NCBI RefSeq assembly: GCF_010122465.1
Contig: NZ_WLZY01000015.1
Coordinates: forward strand, 62,001-126,000
DNA: 64,000 nt
DNA from: Phytoactinopolyspora mesophila
GTDB taxonomy: Bacteria > Actinomycetota > Actinomycetes > Jiangellales > Jiangellaceae
Direction: 5' to 3'
The notes beneath the pieces are model-generated. The model was not told the DNA's origin, did not search any database, and was given only the letters and a program-made list of their open reading frames with translations. Shown here in pieces: positions 45,183 to 55,079 of this stretch. Positions within the stretch are counted from its first letter, which is position 1, and each line of letters begins with the position of its first letter. Made by a program: the position numbers and the translations under genes.

Positions 45183-46922
45183 CTAGTCGCAGACGGCGCC
45201 GTTCGCGGCGGAGCCGACCAGCTTCGCGTACTTCGCGAGCACGCCACGCTCGTGTTTCGGGGCGGGCGGCGTCCACCCGTCCCGGCGGCGGGCCAGCTCG
45301 TCGTCGTCGACCAGCAGCTCGAGACTGCGGGCGGCCATGTCCAGCCGGATCGGATCGCCGTCCCGCACCAGCGCGATCGGGCCGCCGTCGACGGCCTCGG
45401 GCGCGACGTGCCCGATACACGGGCCGGTGGTACCGCCCGAGAAGCGACCATCGGTGACCAGCAGGACATCCTTGCCGAGCCCGGCGCCCTTGATAGCGCC
45501 AGTGACCGCGAGCATCTCACGCATTCCCGGGCCGCCCTTGGGGCCTTCGTAGCGGATGATGATGACGTCATTCTTCTTCAGGGTGTTCTGCTCGACGGCC
45601 TCCATCGCAGCCTGTTCGCCGTCGAACACCCGAGCGCTGCCCTCGAAGACGTCGGAGTCGAAGCCGGCGGACTTCACGACCGCCCCCTCTGGAGCCAGCG
45701 ACCCGCGCAGAACGGTGATTCCACCGGTGGCGTGGATCGGGTTGGCCAGCGCGTGGATGATCTTGCCGTCGGGGTCAGGCGGCGCGATGTGCGCCAGGTT
45801 CTCCGCCATGGTCTTGCCGGTGACCGTCATGCAATCGCCATGCAGGAGCCCGGCATCGAGCAGCGCCCGCATCACCACGGGGACGCCCCCGATACGGTCC
45901 ACGTCGGTCATCACGTAACGCCCGAACGGCTTGACGTCGGCCAAGTGCGGGACGCGGTCGCCGATGCGGTTGAAGTCGTCGAGCTCGAGCTTGACCTCGG
46001 CCTCGTGCGCGATGGCCATCAAGTGCAGAACCGCGTTCGTGGAACCGCCGAGCGCCATGACGACGGCGATGGCGTTCTCGAACGCCTCCCTGGTGAGGAT
46101 GTCGCGGGTGGTGATCCCGCGACGCAGCAGCTCAACGACGGCCTCGCCGGAGCGGCGGGCAAAACCGTCGCGCCGGCGGTCGACCGCCGGCGGTGCCGCG
46201 CTGCCCGGCAGCGACATCCCCATCGCTTCCGCGGCGCTGGCCATGGTGTTCGCGGTGTACATGCCGCCACAGGCGCCTTCACCCGGACAGATGGCCCGCT
46301 CGATCTCGTCCACTTCTTCGCGGGTGATCAGCCCACGGGCGCAGGCGCCGATCGCCTCGAAGGCGTCGATGATCGTCACCTCACGGTCGCCGACCCGGCC
46401 CGGCAGGATGGAGCCCGCATAGAGGAACACGGCGGCCACGTCGAGCCGGGCTGCGGCCATGAGCATCGCCGGCTCGGACTTGTCGCAGCCGGCCAGCAGG
46501 ATGGCGCCGTCGAGACGCTCAGCGCCGAACACCGTCTCGACGGAGTCGGCGATGACCTCGCGCGAGACGAGCGAGTAGTGCATGCCTTCGTGGCCCATGG
46601 AGATGCCGTCGGACACCGAGATGGTGCCGAACTCCAGGGGGAAACCGCCAGCGGCGTGCACGCCTTCTTTGGAGGCCTTGGCCAGCCGGTCGAGGGAGAG
46701 GTTGCACGGCGTGATCTCGTTCCACGACGAGCCGACACCGATCTGCGGCTTCTCCCAGTCGTCGTCTCCCATACCGACGGCACGGAGCATGCCGCGCGCG
46801 GCAGCGCGGCCCAAACCATCGGTGACTGCCCGGGAATGAGGCTTGATGTCGGGTTTCGACGAGTTCGCGGCGTCGGCCGAGCCGGTGGCAGATGCAGAAG
46901 ACGAGGACGGTGTCACGGTCAT
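45183..46922 (-). CDS. ilvD: Dihydroxy-acid dehydratase
   Basis: This 579-residue iron-sulphur enzyme performs the third shared step of valine/isoleucine synthesis, dehydrating the dihydroxy acid to a keto acid. Cluster cysteines are in [12 protein letters not shown] and [17 protein letters not shown], and [19 protein letters not shown] is the C-terminal signature. The ATG at 46922 lacks a good ribosome site; the preceding TTG at 46931 is less likely. It is eight kilobases from ilvBNC, separated by stress genes, so it is regulated independently. Confidence 0.96.
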   Translation of the reverse strand: MTVTPSSSSASATGSADAANSSKPDIKPHSRAVTDGLGRAAARGMLRAVGMGDDDWEKPQIGVGSSWNEITPCNLSLDRLAKASKEGVHAAGGFPLEFGTISVSDGISMGHEGMHYSLVSREVIADSVETVFGAERLDGAILLAGCDKSEPAMLMAAARLDVAAVFLYAGSILPGRVGDREVTIIDAFEAIGACARGLITREEVDEIERAICPGEGACGGMYTANTMASAAEAMGMSLPGSAAPPAVDRRRDGFARRSGEAVVELLRRGITTRDILTREAFENAIAVVMALGGSTNAVLHLMAIAHEAEVKLELDDFNRIGDRVPHLADVKPFGRYVMTDVDRIGGVPVVMRALLDAGLLHGDCMTVTGKTMAENLAHIAPPDPDGKIIHALANPIHATGGITVLRGSLAPEGAVVKSAGFDSDVFEGSARVFDGEQAAMEAVEQNTLKKNDVIIIRYEGPKGGPGMREMLAVTGAIKGAGLGKDVLLVTDGRFSGGTTGPCIGHVAPEAVDGGPIALVRDGDPIRLDMAARSLELLVDDDELARRRDGWTPPAPKHERGVLAKYAKLVGSAANGAVCD

Positions 46923-47045
46923 GGCATCCAACGCTAAACCCGGAGTCCAGTACCGGAGACGGCAGGTCCGTGATCCGGACGGAGGAGGTGCCTGATCTCG
47001 TCGGCGGCTACCGGGGGTACGCGCACGCTTGACGTCGCTCAGGCA

Positions 47046-47369
47046 TCAGCCCAAGCCGACGGTGAGAATAACGATCGAGTCCTCATCCGCGACAAGGTCG
47101 TGCCGCTGCGGCGGAATGTCCACGAGTGTGCCCTCCGCGACGACGACGCTGCGCTCTCCCGCGTGCAGTGTGACCTTTCCGCGCAGGCACATGAGGGTGG
47201 CATCGCCCGGGCTCTGGTGCTCGTCGAGCCTGGTGCCGGTGGTCAGAGCCATCAGAGTTTGGCGGAGCCGGGCACCGCTGTGCAGCGTCGTCGATGCGCG
47301 GCCGTTCGACGAGCGTCTGGCGGCGTCCAACTGATCGGTACCAATTGTCTCCAGCGTCATCTCAGCCAT
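47046..47369 (-). CDS. Cupin-domain protein
   Basis: This 107-residue single-domain cupin has LDEHQSPGDATLMCLRGKVTLHAG and LVDIPPQRHDLVADEDSIVILTV, the two conserved cupin motifs. The usual metal histidines of motif 1 are partly replaced (HQSPGDA). The function is unknown; relatives bind small ligands or act as sensors. Confidence 0.75.
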   Translation of the reverse strand: MAEMTLETIGTDQLDAARRSSNGRASTTLHSGARLRQTLMALTTGTRLDEHQSPGDATLMCLRGKVTLHAGERSVVVAEGTLVDIPPQRHDLVADEDSIVILTVGLG

Positions 47370-47416
47370 TCACCCATCCTCTCCCGGCAGGGGCCCTCGC
47401 CGCCAGCGCATGCGCA

Positions 47417-48508
47417 CTATGGCAGGGCAGCCGCACGGACACAGAGCACATCGGGCAGGTGAGACACGATCTCAGCCCAGGACTCACCTTCGTCGGCGCT
47501 GGCATAGACCGATCCGTCGCGAGTGCCGACATACACCCCGGCGGCGTCCGGAACGTCGTCAGCGGCCATGGCATCACGCAGCACCGACCCGTAGAACGAC
47601 CCCGGCCGGCTCAACGCCGATCCACTCCAAGAACCACCCGCGTCGTCGGTCCGCCATACCTGCAAGGTGCGCTCCGGCGGCATCCGCTCCACGTCTGCCG
47701 TCAGGGGCAGCACCCAGGCGGTGCGGGCACGATGCGGGTGCGCCACAACCGGGAAGCCAAAGTCCGACGGCAGTCCGCCGGCGATGGATGTCCAGCTCTC
47801 GCCGCCGTCGTCGGACCGGTACACGCCGCCGTGGTTCTGCGCGAACAGCCGCTCCGGATCCACCGGATCGCGCGCCACCTTGTGTACGCACTGCCCATAC
47901 TCCGGCTCCTCGCCCGGCAAGAACCCGGCGTCGATGCCGGAGTTAGACGGGTTCCAACGCTGACCGGCGTCGTCGCTCACGTAGACACCGCCGGTCGACA
48001 TCGCAACCATCAACCGAGCGCCGTCAGCCGGATGCGGCAGGATCGTGTGCAAGGCCTGGCCTCCGCCACCCGGCTCCCAGGTGGGCCGATGCGGATGGTT
48101 CCACAGGCCTTCACACAGGCTGAAGGTCTCGCCACCGTCGTCGGATCGCCACAGGGCCGACGGCTCGGTGCCGGCCCACACCACACCCGGCCGGTGCGCC
48201 GTGTCCGGTCGGATCTGCCACACCTGCTCGACCGAGGCTCCGAGGTCCGCCGGGAACCGGACGCCGCTGCCGTCCGGGGCTTCACTCCAGGTGGCGCCGA
48301 GGTCGTCGGACCAGGAGACAGCCGGCCCCCAATGGTCGTAGCTGGCGCCGGCCAGGATCCGGGGACGCTCCCCGCGAGTATCGATGGCGCACGCCGCCAC
48401 CGATTTCATCAGCAGATGCGGACCGTCCACCTCCCACGAGCGCCGATCCGAGCTGCGCAGCAGCCACAGGCCTTTACGGGTCCCGACCGCTACCAGAACC
48501 TCACCCAT
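47417..48508 (-). CDS. BNR/Asp-box repeat protein, sialidase-like propeller
   Basis: This 363-residue protein has multiple Asp-box repeats (SWSDDLGATWSE, WRSDDGGETF, YVSDDAGQRW, YRSDDGGESWTS, WRTDDAGGSWSG, YASADEGESWAE) typical of a six- or seven-bladed beta-propeller. There is no signal peptide, so it is probably cytosolic. Catalytic residues of true sialidases are not evident. The start at 48508 (MGEVLVAVGTRKGLWLL) is chosen from the fold boundary. Confidence 0.75.
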   Translation of the reverse strand: MGEVLVAVGTRKGLWLLRSSDRRSWEVDGPHLLMKSVAACAIDTRGERPRILAGASYDHWGPAVSWSDDLGATWSEAPDGSGVRFPADLGASVEQVWQIRPDTAHRPGVVWAGTEPSALWRSDDGGETFSLCEGLWNHPHRPTWEPGGGGQALHTILPHPADGARLMVAMSTGGVYVSDDAGQRWNPSNSGIDAGFLPGEEPEYGQCVHKVARDPVDPERLFAQNHGGVYRSDDGGESWTSIAGGLPSDFGFPVVAHPHRARTAWVLPLTADVERMPPERTLQVWRTDDAGGSWSGSALSRPGSFYGSVLRDAMAADDVPDAAGVYVGTRDGSVYASADEGESWAEIVSHLPDVLCVRAAALP

Positions 48509-48641
48509 CGCCCTCACCGTCCCATGCCACAAGTGAATCCTGGTATCAGACACTAGCGACGAAGCCGGTGTGTCGATAGGCCGTACGCCCAACGATCCGG
48601 CGCCCGACGTCAGCCCGCAGGCTGACACGTGACCGCGCAGG

Positions 48642-49559
48642 TCACCGGGCCAGCGGCCCCGCCACGACGTTCTCCAGCGGTTCACCGGCCGCATAACGCT
48701 GCAGCTGCCCCTGGATCAGCCGCCGGGCACGGGGCCGGAACGCCGACGACGACCCTCCGACGTGCGGCGACATCAGCAACCCCGGCACGGTCCACAACGG
48801 GTGCCCGGCGGGCGGTGGTTCCGGGTCCGTGACGTCGACGGCCGCTCGGATCCGCCCCGTCGACAATTCCGCCACCAGGGCGTCGGTGTCGACGATCGGC
48901 CCGCGGGCGACGTTGACCAGCAGCGCTCCGTCGCGCATTGCGGCCAGGAACTCCGCGTCGACCATGCCACGGGTGTCTTCGGTCAGCGGGCAGACCAGGA
49001 TGATGACGTCACTGCGCCCGACCAGTTCCGGCAGGGATGCGAAACCGGCGACGCCGTCCCGCGCGGTACGGGCCACCCGCAACACGTCACATTCGAACGG
49101 TGCGAGCCGTCGTTCGATCGCCTGACCGATAGAGCCGTACCCGACGATCAGCACCGTCCGGTCGGCCAGCGCATCGTAGAAGCCGAACGTCCATTCACCA
49201 CGCGGGCGTGCCTCGACGAATGTGGGGATGCCGCGCAGAGACGCCAGTGTGAGGGTGACGGCCAGCTCCGCCGTACTTGCGTCGTGCACACCGCGGGCGT
49301 TGCACAAGGTGACGCCATCCGGCAGATAGGGCTTCGCGTGCTCGTAGCCGGCGGTCAAGGTCTGCATCACCTTCAGCCGCGGCAACTTGGCGGCGATATC
49401 ACCGGTGTCCGGCGCGAACGTGTACGGCATGACGTAGTACTCGATACGCGACAAGATGTCGTCGGCCGGCAGCGGGTCGCCGCTGTCCCACACGTGGATC
49501 GTGAGCTCTTCGGGGAACGAGAGGTCCTCGGCGAGAGAAGGAATCAGCACATCGGTCAC
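48642..49559 (-). CDS. D-isomer-specific 2-hydroxyacid dehydrogenase
   Basis: This 305-residue NAD(P)-dependent dehydrogenase has the Rossmann motif VLIVGYGSIGQAIERRL and the catalytic residues Arg in LLVNVARGPIVD, Glu in DVTDPEPPPAGHPLW and His in LLMSPHVGG. The GTG start at 49559 is chosen because the fold begins directly there. It faces the sugar dehydrogenase gene divergently. The substrate is not clear; phosphoglycerate and glyoxylate-type acids are both possible. Confidence 0.88.
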   Translation of the reverse strand: MTDVLIPSLAEDLSFPEELTIHVWDSGDPLPADDILSRIEYYVMPYTFAPDTGDIAAKLPRLKVMQTLTAGYEHAKPYLPDGVTLCNARGVHDASTAELAVTLTLASLRGIPTFVEARPRGEWTFGFYDALADRTVLIVGYGSIGQAIERRLAPFECDVLRVARTARDGVAGFASLPELVGRSDVIILVCPLTEDTRGMVDAEFLAAMRDGALLVNVARGPIVDTDALVAELSTGRIRAAVDVTDPEPPPAGHPLWTVPGLLMSPHVGGSSSAFRPRARRLIQGQLQRYAAGEPLENVVAGPLAR

Positions 49560-49683
49560 GATCCCAACGTATCGGCAGCTGCCGGGGGCGTGCGTCCGCG
49601 GCCCCGGCGGGCCGGTCGCCGAGAACCGTGCCCAGAGAATCAGTTCGGGCATTCGGCGCCGCGTTGTGCTTAGCATTGAACGG

Positions 49684-50838
49684 GTGAAATCCTCGCGTTC
49701 ACTAGTAGCAATGGCCGCCGTCGTCCTGCTGGTTGCTGCCTGCAACGGGGACGGGAACGACGACGGCAACGAAGACCCGCCCAGCCCTGAACCGACGAAC
49801 GACACCGCCGAGCCGGACGAAACCAACGGTCACACACCTGTCACGCCCTCCCCTCCGGCCACGCCGGTGTCCGGGCCGGTCGAGCCCACCGATGTCGACG
49901 AGATCGTCACCGGGCTGGACGCGCCCTGGAGCATCGCGTTCCTCTCCGACGGCGAAGCCCTGGTGTCGCAGCGCGACGACGCCACGATCGTCCACGTCAC
50001 CGACACCGGCGAAGTGACGGAGGTCGGAGAGGTTCCCGATGTCGAGGGCGCGGAAGAGGGCGGCCTGCTGGGTATCGCCTTCGATCCGGAGTCGCCCGAC
50101 ACGCTGTACGTGTACGCCACTATGGGCGACGAGAACACCGTCTCGCGCACCACGTACAACGGCGACGGCTTCGGCGAGTTCGAGACCGTGTTCGACGGGA
50201 TCCCGGCGCATCCTTACCACAACGGCGGCCGGATCGCGTTCGGGCCGGATGGCATGCTGTACGTCTCGACGGGCGACGCCGGCAACGAGCCGAGTTCGCA
50301 AGACCCGGACTCCCCCGCCGGCGCCATTCTGCGGATCACGCCGGATGGAGAGATCCCCGATGACAATCCGATCGACGACTCCCCGGTCTACGCCTATGGC
50401 CTGCGCAACGTTCAGGGCCTGGCCTTCGACGACGACGAGCGGCTCTGGTCCAGCGAGTTCGGCCCGGCGACGGTGGATGAGCTGAACCTCATCGAGGCCG
50501 GAGGCAACTATGGGTGGCCGGAGGTCGAGGGCATCGCGGGCGACGAGCGCTTCATCGACCCGGAACACGAATGGCCCGTCGAGGAAGCATCACCGAGCGG
50601 GCTCGCGTATCACGCCGACACACTCTTCATGGCGTCGCTGCGCGGCGAGCGCCTGTGGCAGATCCCGATCCCCGACGGCGAGGCCGGTGAGCCCCAGGCG
50701 TTCCTCGACGACTACGGACGGCTCCGCGACGTCGTCGGCGCCCCGGACGGAACCCTGTGGGTGCTGACCAACAACACCGACGGCCGCGGCGATCCGCGCG
50801 AGGGGGATGACCGGATCCTGCGCGTCACCCTCGGATAG
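49684..50838 (+). CDS. PQQ-dependent sugar dehydrogenase (GSDH/sorbosone type), lipoprotein
   Basis: This exported protein of about 384 residues has a lipoprotein signal (LVAMAAVVLLVAACNGDG), a low-complexity acidic linker, and the six-bladed GSDH propeller: GLDAPWSIAFLSDGEALVSQRD, GLLGIAFDPE, AHPYHNGGRIAFGPDGMLYVSTGD (the catalytic histidine region), and LRNVQGLAFDDDERLWSSEFGP. It oxidises aldoses outside the cell if PQQ is available; no PQQ synthesis genes are in the window. The GTG start at 49684 is the best guess. Confidence 0.85.
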   Translation: MKSSRSLVAMAAVVLLVAACNGDGNDDGNEDPPSPEPTNDTAEPDETNGHTPVTPSPPATPVSGPVEPTDVDEIVTGLDAPWSIAFLSDGEALVSQRDDATIVHVTDTGEVTEVGEVPDVEGAEEGGLLGIAFDPESPDTLYVYATMGDENTVSRTTYNGDGFGEFETVFDGIPAHPYHNGGRIAFGPDGMLYVSTGDAGNEPSSQDPDSPAGAILRITPDGEIPDDNPIDDSPVYAYGLRNVQGLAFDDDERLWSSEFGPATVDELNLIEAGGNYGWPEVEGIAGDERFIDPEHEWPVEEASPSGLAYHADTLFMASLRGERLWQIPIPDGEAGEPQAFLDDYGRLRDVVGAPDGTLWVLTNNTDGRGDPREGDDRILRVTLG

Positions 50839-50914
50839 GCTTCGCCTAAATGATCTAGGGGCCGGTGGTTGAGGGATCAGGCATGTCTCAGAGCAGCGCG
50901 ATAATCTGGTGGAT

Positions 50915-51763
50915 ATGGCCCAGAGCGATCGACCCGCGCGCCGTCCCCGCCGCATCACCCGGCTGGAGGTCGTGCGCACCGAGCAGCTGACGCCCCACAT
51001 GATCAGAATTGTCGCCGGTGGTGCGGGTTTCGCGGACTTCGCCGACAACGAGTTCACCGACAGCTACGTCAAACTGCTCTTCCTCCATCCCGACGCCCAG
51101 TATCCGAACCCCATGGATATCGCCGAGGTCCAGGCCACCATGCCCCGCGAGCACTGGCCGGTCACCCGCACCTACACGGTGCGATATGTGGACCAGGCCG
51201 CGGGTGAGATCGCCATCGATTTCGTCATCCACGGCGACGACGGCCTCGCCGCGCCCTGGGCTGCCCGAGCGCAGCCGGGCGATCAGATCAGCTTCTTCGG
51301 CCCCGGCGGCGCCTACGCGCCTAGCCCACAGGCCGACTGGCACCTCCTGGCCGGCGACGAGGCCGCGCTTCCGGCCATCTCCACCGCACTCGAGGCAATG
51401 CCTGACGGCGCGCCGGTCACCGCGATCATCGAGGTCGCCGGCCCCGACGAGGAGCAGCCGCTGTTCACGAAGGCCGACGCCACCATCACTTGGCTGCACC
51501 GAGACGGCCATCCTGCCGGTGATGTCAGCCGCCTCGTCGAGGCCGTCAAGGCGGTACCGTGGCGGCCCGGCCGGCCACACGTCTTCATTCACGGCGAGTC
51601 CGGCCTGGTCAAGGGGTTGCGTCACTACCTTCTCAACGAACGCGGCGTCGAACGCGATCTCCTCTCCCTCTCCGGGTACTGGCGGGCCGGGCTGATCGAG
51701 GACGACTTCCAGGCGTGGAAGAAGGACGAGAGAGCGCGTGGCAGCGAGGCGGTGCTGGCATGA
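50915..51763 (+). CDS. Siderophore-interacting protein (FAD-dependent ferric reductase)
   Basis: This 282-residue protein has a FAD-binding barrel with RTYTVR at about residues 80-85 and a C-terminal NAD(P)-binding SIP domain with HLLAGDEAALPAI and VFIHGESGLVKGLRHYL, then the family end SGYWRAGLIEDDFQAWKKDE. It releases iron from ferric siderophores in the cytosol. No siderophore transporter or synthesis gene is nearby. The ATG at 50915 is preferred over GTG at 50909. Confidence 0.9.
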   Translation: MAQSDRPARRPRRITRLEVVRTEQLTPHMIRIVAGGAGFADFADNEFTDSYVKLLFLHPDAQYPNPMDIAEVQATMPREHWPVTRTYTVRYVDQAAGEIAIDFVIHGDDGLAAPWAARAQPGDQISFFGPGGAYAPSPQADWHLLAGDEAALPAISTALEAMPDGAPVTAIIEVAGPDEEQPLFTKADATITWLHRDGHPAGDVSRLVEAVKAVPWRPGRPHVFIHGESGLVKGLRHYLLNERGVERDLLSLSGYWRAGLIEDDFQAWKKDERARGSEAVLA

Positions 51764-51866
51764 GCCTCACGCCGCGACTCTTGCACGGCCGGGCCGGGCA
51801 GAAGAACATCATTCACCCCGGCTGCGCGTCATCGGATCCGATCACGCCGGCACCGGCGACCACCGC

Positions 51867-54410
51867 ATGACGGCGGACGGAACCACCCTCACGGCTCGGA
51901 GCAGGCTTGAACCACCACCGCGAGACGCCGATCCGGACGCGCTCTACGACATCTTCACCACGTGGGCGTCGGATCGTGGCTTCGACCTCTATCCGGCCCA
52001 GCAGGAAGCGCTGATCGAGCTGGTCTCCGGTTCCCACGTCATCCTGAACACCCCCACCGGCTCCGGTAAGAGTCTGGTCGCGGTCGGCGCCCATTTCGCC
52101 GCCCTCAGTAAAGGTCAGCGAACTTTCTACACCGCCCCGCTGAAAGCGCTGGTGTCGGAGAAGTTCTTCAGCCTGATCGACACGTTCGGGGCCGACAACG
52201 TCGGGATGATGACGGGCGACTCCAGCGTCAACGCAGGAGCGCCGATCATCTGCTGCACGGCGGAGATCCTGGCCAACATCGCGCTGCGCGACGGCGCCGA
52301 CGCCGACGTCGGCCAGGTCGTCATGGACGAGTTCCACTTCTACGCCGATCCGCAGCGGGGATGGGCCTGGCAGGTTCCACTGCTCGAGCTGCCGAAGGCG
52401 CAGTTCCTGCTCATGTCGGCGACGCTGGGCGACGTCAGCTTCTTCGACGAGGACCTGCGACGGCGCACCGGCCGTGATGTCGCCGTCGTCGCGTCCACGA
52501 CGAGGCCGGTGCCGCTGACGTTCTCGTACTCGACCGACACCATTCACGAATTGCTGGACGAGCTGCTGACGACGCATCGGGCACCTGTCTACGTCGTGCA
52601 CTTCACCCAGGCGTCGGCGATCGAACGAGCGCAGTCTCTGACCAGCGTCAACGTCGCCAGCCGGGAAGAACGGGACCGGATCGCCGCGGAGATCGGCGGC
52701 TTCCGGTTCCACGCCGGGTTCGGCAAGGTGCTCAACCGGCTGGTGCGCCACGGCATCGGTGTGCACCACGCGGGGATGCTGCCCAAGTACCGGCGCCTGG
52801 TGGAGCGGCTCACGCAGGCGGGTCTGCTCAAGGTGATCTGCGGCACGGACACGCTGGGGGTCGGGATCAACGTGCCGATCCGCACCGTGGTGCTCTCCGG
52901 TCTGACCAAGTACGACGGTGTGCGGACCCGGCACCTGACCGCCCGGGAGTTCCACCAGATCTCGGGCCGGGCCGGGCGCGCCGGATACGACACCGTGGGT
53001 GAGGTGATAGTGCAAGCTCCCGAACACGTCATCGAGAACGAGAAAGCCGTGGCGAAGGCCGGGGACGATCCGAAGAAGCGCCGCAAGGTGGTCCGGAAGA
53101 AGCCGCCCGAGGGGTTCGTCTCGTGGGGAGACAAGACGTTCCAGCGGCTGGTCGACTCCCCACCCGAACCGCTGACCTCGAGCTTCAACGTCAGCCATGC
53201 GATGGTGCTGGGAGTGGCCGGGCGACCCGGTGACGCGTACGAGGCGATGCGCAAGCTGCTCACCGACAACCATGAGTCCCGCCAGGCGCAGCGCCGGCAC
53301 ATCCTCCGCGCCGTGGCCATCTACCGTGCGCTGCTGCAGAGCGGCATCATCGAACGCTTGGAAGAGCCCGACGACGACGGCCGCACCATCCGTCTGACCA
53401 TCGACCCGCAGTCGGACTTCGCGCTCAATCAGCCGTTGTCGCCGTTCGCGCTCGCGGCGTTCGAGCTGCTGGACCCGGAATCGCCGACGTACGCACTGGA
53501 TGTGCTCTCCGTCGTCGAGTCGACGCTCGACGACCCACGCCAGGTGCTGGCCGCGCAACAGAACAAGGCCCGTGGCGAGGCCGTCGCCGCGATGAAGGCT
53601 GAGCGCATCGAGTACGACGAGCGTATGGAGCTGCTCGAAGACATCACCTACCCGAAGCCTCTTGACGAGCTGCTGGGCGCCGCGTTCGAGATGTACCGCA
53701 AGACCAACCCCTGGGTCGCCGACTACGAGCTCTCCCCCAAATCCATCGCCCGCGACCTCTACGAGCAGGCGATGAGCTTCGGGGAATATGTCCGCTTCTA
53801 TCAGCTCGCCCGCTCGGAGGGCCTGGTACTGCGCTACCTCGCCGACGCCTACCGAGCGCTACGTCAGAACGTCCCCGAGGAGATCCGCTCCGAGGAACTC
53901 GGCGACCTCATCGAATGGCTCGGTGAGCTGGTGCGTCAGGTCGATTCGAGCCTGCTCGACGAATGGGAGAAGCTGCAGAACCCCGAGGCGTTGGAGGGCG
54001 ACGACGCCTTCGACGCGGTGGCCGCGGACCAGCCCAGGCCGGTCACGGCGAACCGTCGGGCCTTCATGGTCTCGGTGCGCAACGCGATGTTCCGCCGGGT
54101 GGAGCTGGCGGCGAGAGAAGACTGGGCCGCACTTGGCGAACTCGACACGGAGTCCGGCTGGGACGCCGACTCGTGGGCCGACGCGCTGGACCCGTATTTC
54201 GACGAACACAATGACATGGGCATCGGACCGGACGCTCGCAGCCCGAAGATGCTGCTGGTCACCGAACATCCCGACCGGTGGGAGCTGCGCCAGATCATCG
54301 ACGACCCGGAAGGCGATCACGACTGGGGGATCAGCGCCGTGGTCGATCTGGCCGCCTCGAACGAGGCCGGGCACCCCGTCGTCGAGGTGACCGACGCAGG
54401 CCGCCTCTGA
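51867..54410 (+). CDS. DEAD/DEAH-box helicase, Ski2-like with DUF3516
   Basis: This 847-residue RNA or DNA helicase has motif I TPTGSGKS (residues 67-74), motif II DEFH, motif III SAT, motif V and motif VI QISGRAGRAG, then the actinobacterial DUF3516 C-terminal region (from about residue 410) with PPEGFVSWGDKTFQRL and NPWVADYELSPKSIARDLYE. It is related to the Mtr4/HelY group but distinct from HelY. The start at 51867 has no strong ribosome site. A phosphotransferase gene follows five bases later. Confidence 0.88.
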   Translation: MTADGTTLTARSRLEPPPRDADPDALYDIFTTWASDRGFDLYPAQQEALIELVSGSHVILNTPTGSGKSLVAVGAHFAALSKGQRTFYTAPLKALVSEKFFSLIDTFGADNVGMMTGDSSVNAGAPIICCTAEILANIALRDGADADVGQVVMDEFHFYADPQRGWAWQVPLLELPKAQFLLMSATLGDVSFFDEDLRRRTGRDVAVVASTTRPVPLTFSYSTDTIHELLDELLTTHRAPVYVVHFTQASAIERAQSLTSVNVASREERDRIAAEIGGFRFHAGFGKVLNRLVRHGIGVHHAGMLPKYRRLVERLTQAGLLKVICGTDTLGVGINVPIRTVVLSGLTKYDGVRTRHLTAREFHQISGRAGRAGYDTVGEVIVQAPEHVIENEKAVAKAGDDPKKRRKVVRKKPPEGFVSWGDKTFQRLVDSPPEPLTSSFNVSHAMVLGVAGRPGDAYEAMRKLLTDNHESRQAQRRHILRAVAIYRALLQSGIIERLEEPDDDGRTIRLTIDPQSDFALNQPLSPFALAAFELLDPESPTYALDVLSVVESTLDDPRQVLAAQQNKARGEAVAAMKAERIEYDERMELLEDITYPKPLDELLGAAFEMYRKTNPWVADYELSPKSIARDLYEQAMSFGEYVRFYQLARSEGLVLRYLADAYRALRQNVPEEIRSEELGDLIEWLGELVRQVDSSLLDEWEKLQNPEALEGDDAFDAVAADQPRPVTANRRAFMVSVRNAMFRRVELAAREDWAALGELDTESGWDADSWADALDPYFDEHNDMGIGPDARSPKMLLVTEHPDRWELRQIIDDPEGDHDWGISAVVDLAASNEAGHPVVEVTDAGRL

Positions 54411-54415
54411 CCGCT

Positions 54416-55030
54416 ATGCGACACGACGGGCGACCTGGCAGGATTGTCATCCTGAACGGCGCGCCGCGCTCTGGCAAGTCCAGCATCGCCGCCGCCATCC
54501 AAGCCGGCTTCGAGGCGGCGTGGATGAATATCGGCGTGGACCACGTGATGGGGATGACACCGGCACACCTACAGCCGGGAATCGGGCTGCGTCCGGGCGG
54601 CGAACGTCCAGACCTTGAACCGCACGTCGTCACCATGTACCGCGCGATGTACGACTCGATCGCCGCTCACAGCCGGTTGGGGCTCAACGTCGTCGTCGAC
54701 GTCGGACATCACGACGCCTACTCCCGGCCGCTGAACATCCTGCCGGAATGTGCTCGCCGGCTGGCCGGTCTACCGGCGCTGTTCGTGGGGGTGCGGTGTC
54801 CCGTCGAGGTGGTCCGAGAACGACGACGGGCCACCTGGGGCACCAGCGGCGACGCCGCCGTCGTCCTGTCGTGGCAGCGCGAGGTCCACCGACCAGGCAT
54901 CTACGATCTCGAGGTTGACACCTCGGAACTGATCCCGGGTGAGTGCGCCGATGCGGTCCGGCAGCGGCTCGGCGACGGCCCACCGCCGACAGCCCTAGCG
55001 GAGCTGGCCGCGATGCCGAGCGTTCCTTGA
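54416..55030 (+). CDS. Chloramphenicol phosphotransferase-like (CPT family) kinase
   Basis: This 204-residue P-loop kinase has VILNGAPRSGKSSIAAAIQ at residues 10-28 (GxxxxGKS) and CPT-like segments: GVDHVMGM, VVVDVGHHDAYSRPL and LFVGVRCPVEVVRERR. CPT phosphorylates chloramphenicol in its producer; more often this family has unknown small-molecule substrates. It lies five bases after the helicase gene and may share its message. Its TGA stop is part of the following hairpin. Confidence 0.8.
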   Translation: MRHDGRPGRIVILNGAPRSGKSSIAAAIQAGFEAAWMNIGVDHVMGMTPAHLQPGIGLRPGGERPDLEPHVVTMYRAMYDSIAAHSRLGLNVVVDVGHHDAYSRPLNILPECARRLAGLPALFVGVRCPVEVVRERRRATWGTSGDAAVVLSWQREVHRPGIYDLEVDTSELIPGECADAVRQRLGDGPPPTALAELAAMPSVP

Positions 55031-55079
55031 TCGTTGTCCGTTTATAGGCGCTGCAGCACCCAAAGAAGGACAATGATCA
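55028..55079. terminator. Convergent-gene hairpin, TGATC(A/G)TTGTCC type
   Basis: TGATCGTTGTCC (55028-55039) pairs with GGACAATGATCA (55068-55079) with one mismatch. The TGA stop codons of both convergent genes, the phosphotransferase and the LacI regulator, are the outer ends of its two arms. It is probably a bidirectional terminator. Confidence 0.8.

Noticed and set aside
47417-48508. True sialidase
   Set aside because: Asp-box repeats alone are present; no catalytic Arg triad or signal peptide could be seen.
54416-55030. Chloramphenicol resistance gene
   Set aside because: Only family-level likeness is visible, with no biosynthetic context; most relatives are uncharacterised kinases.
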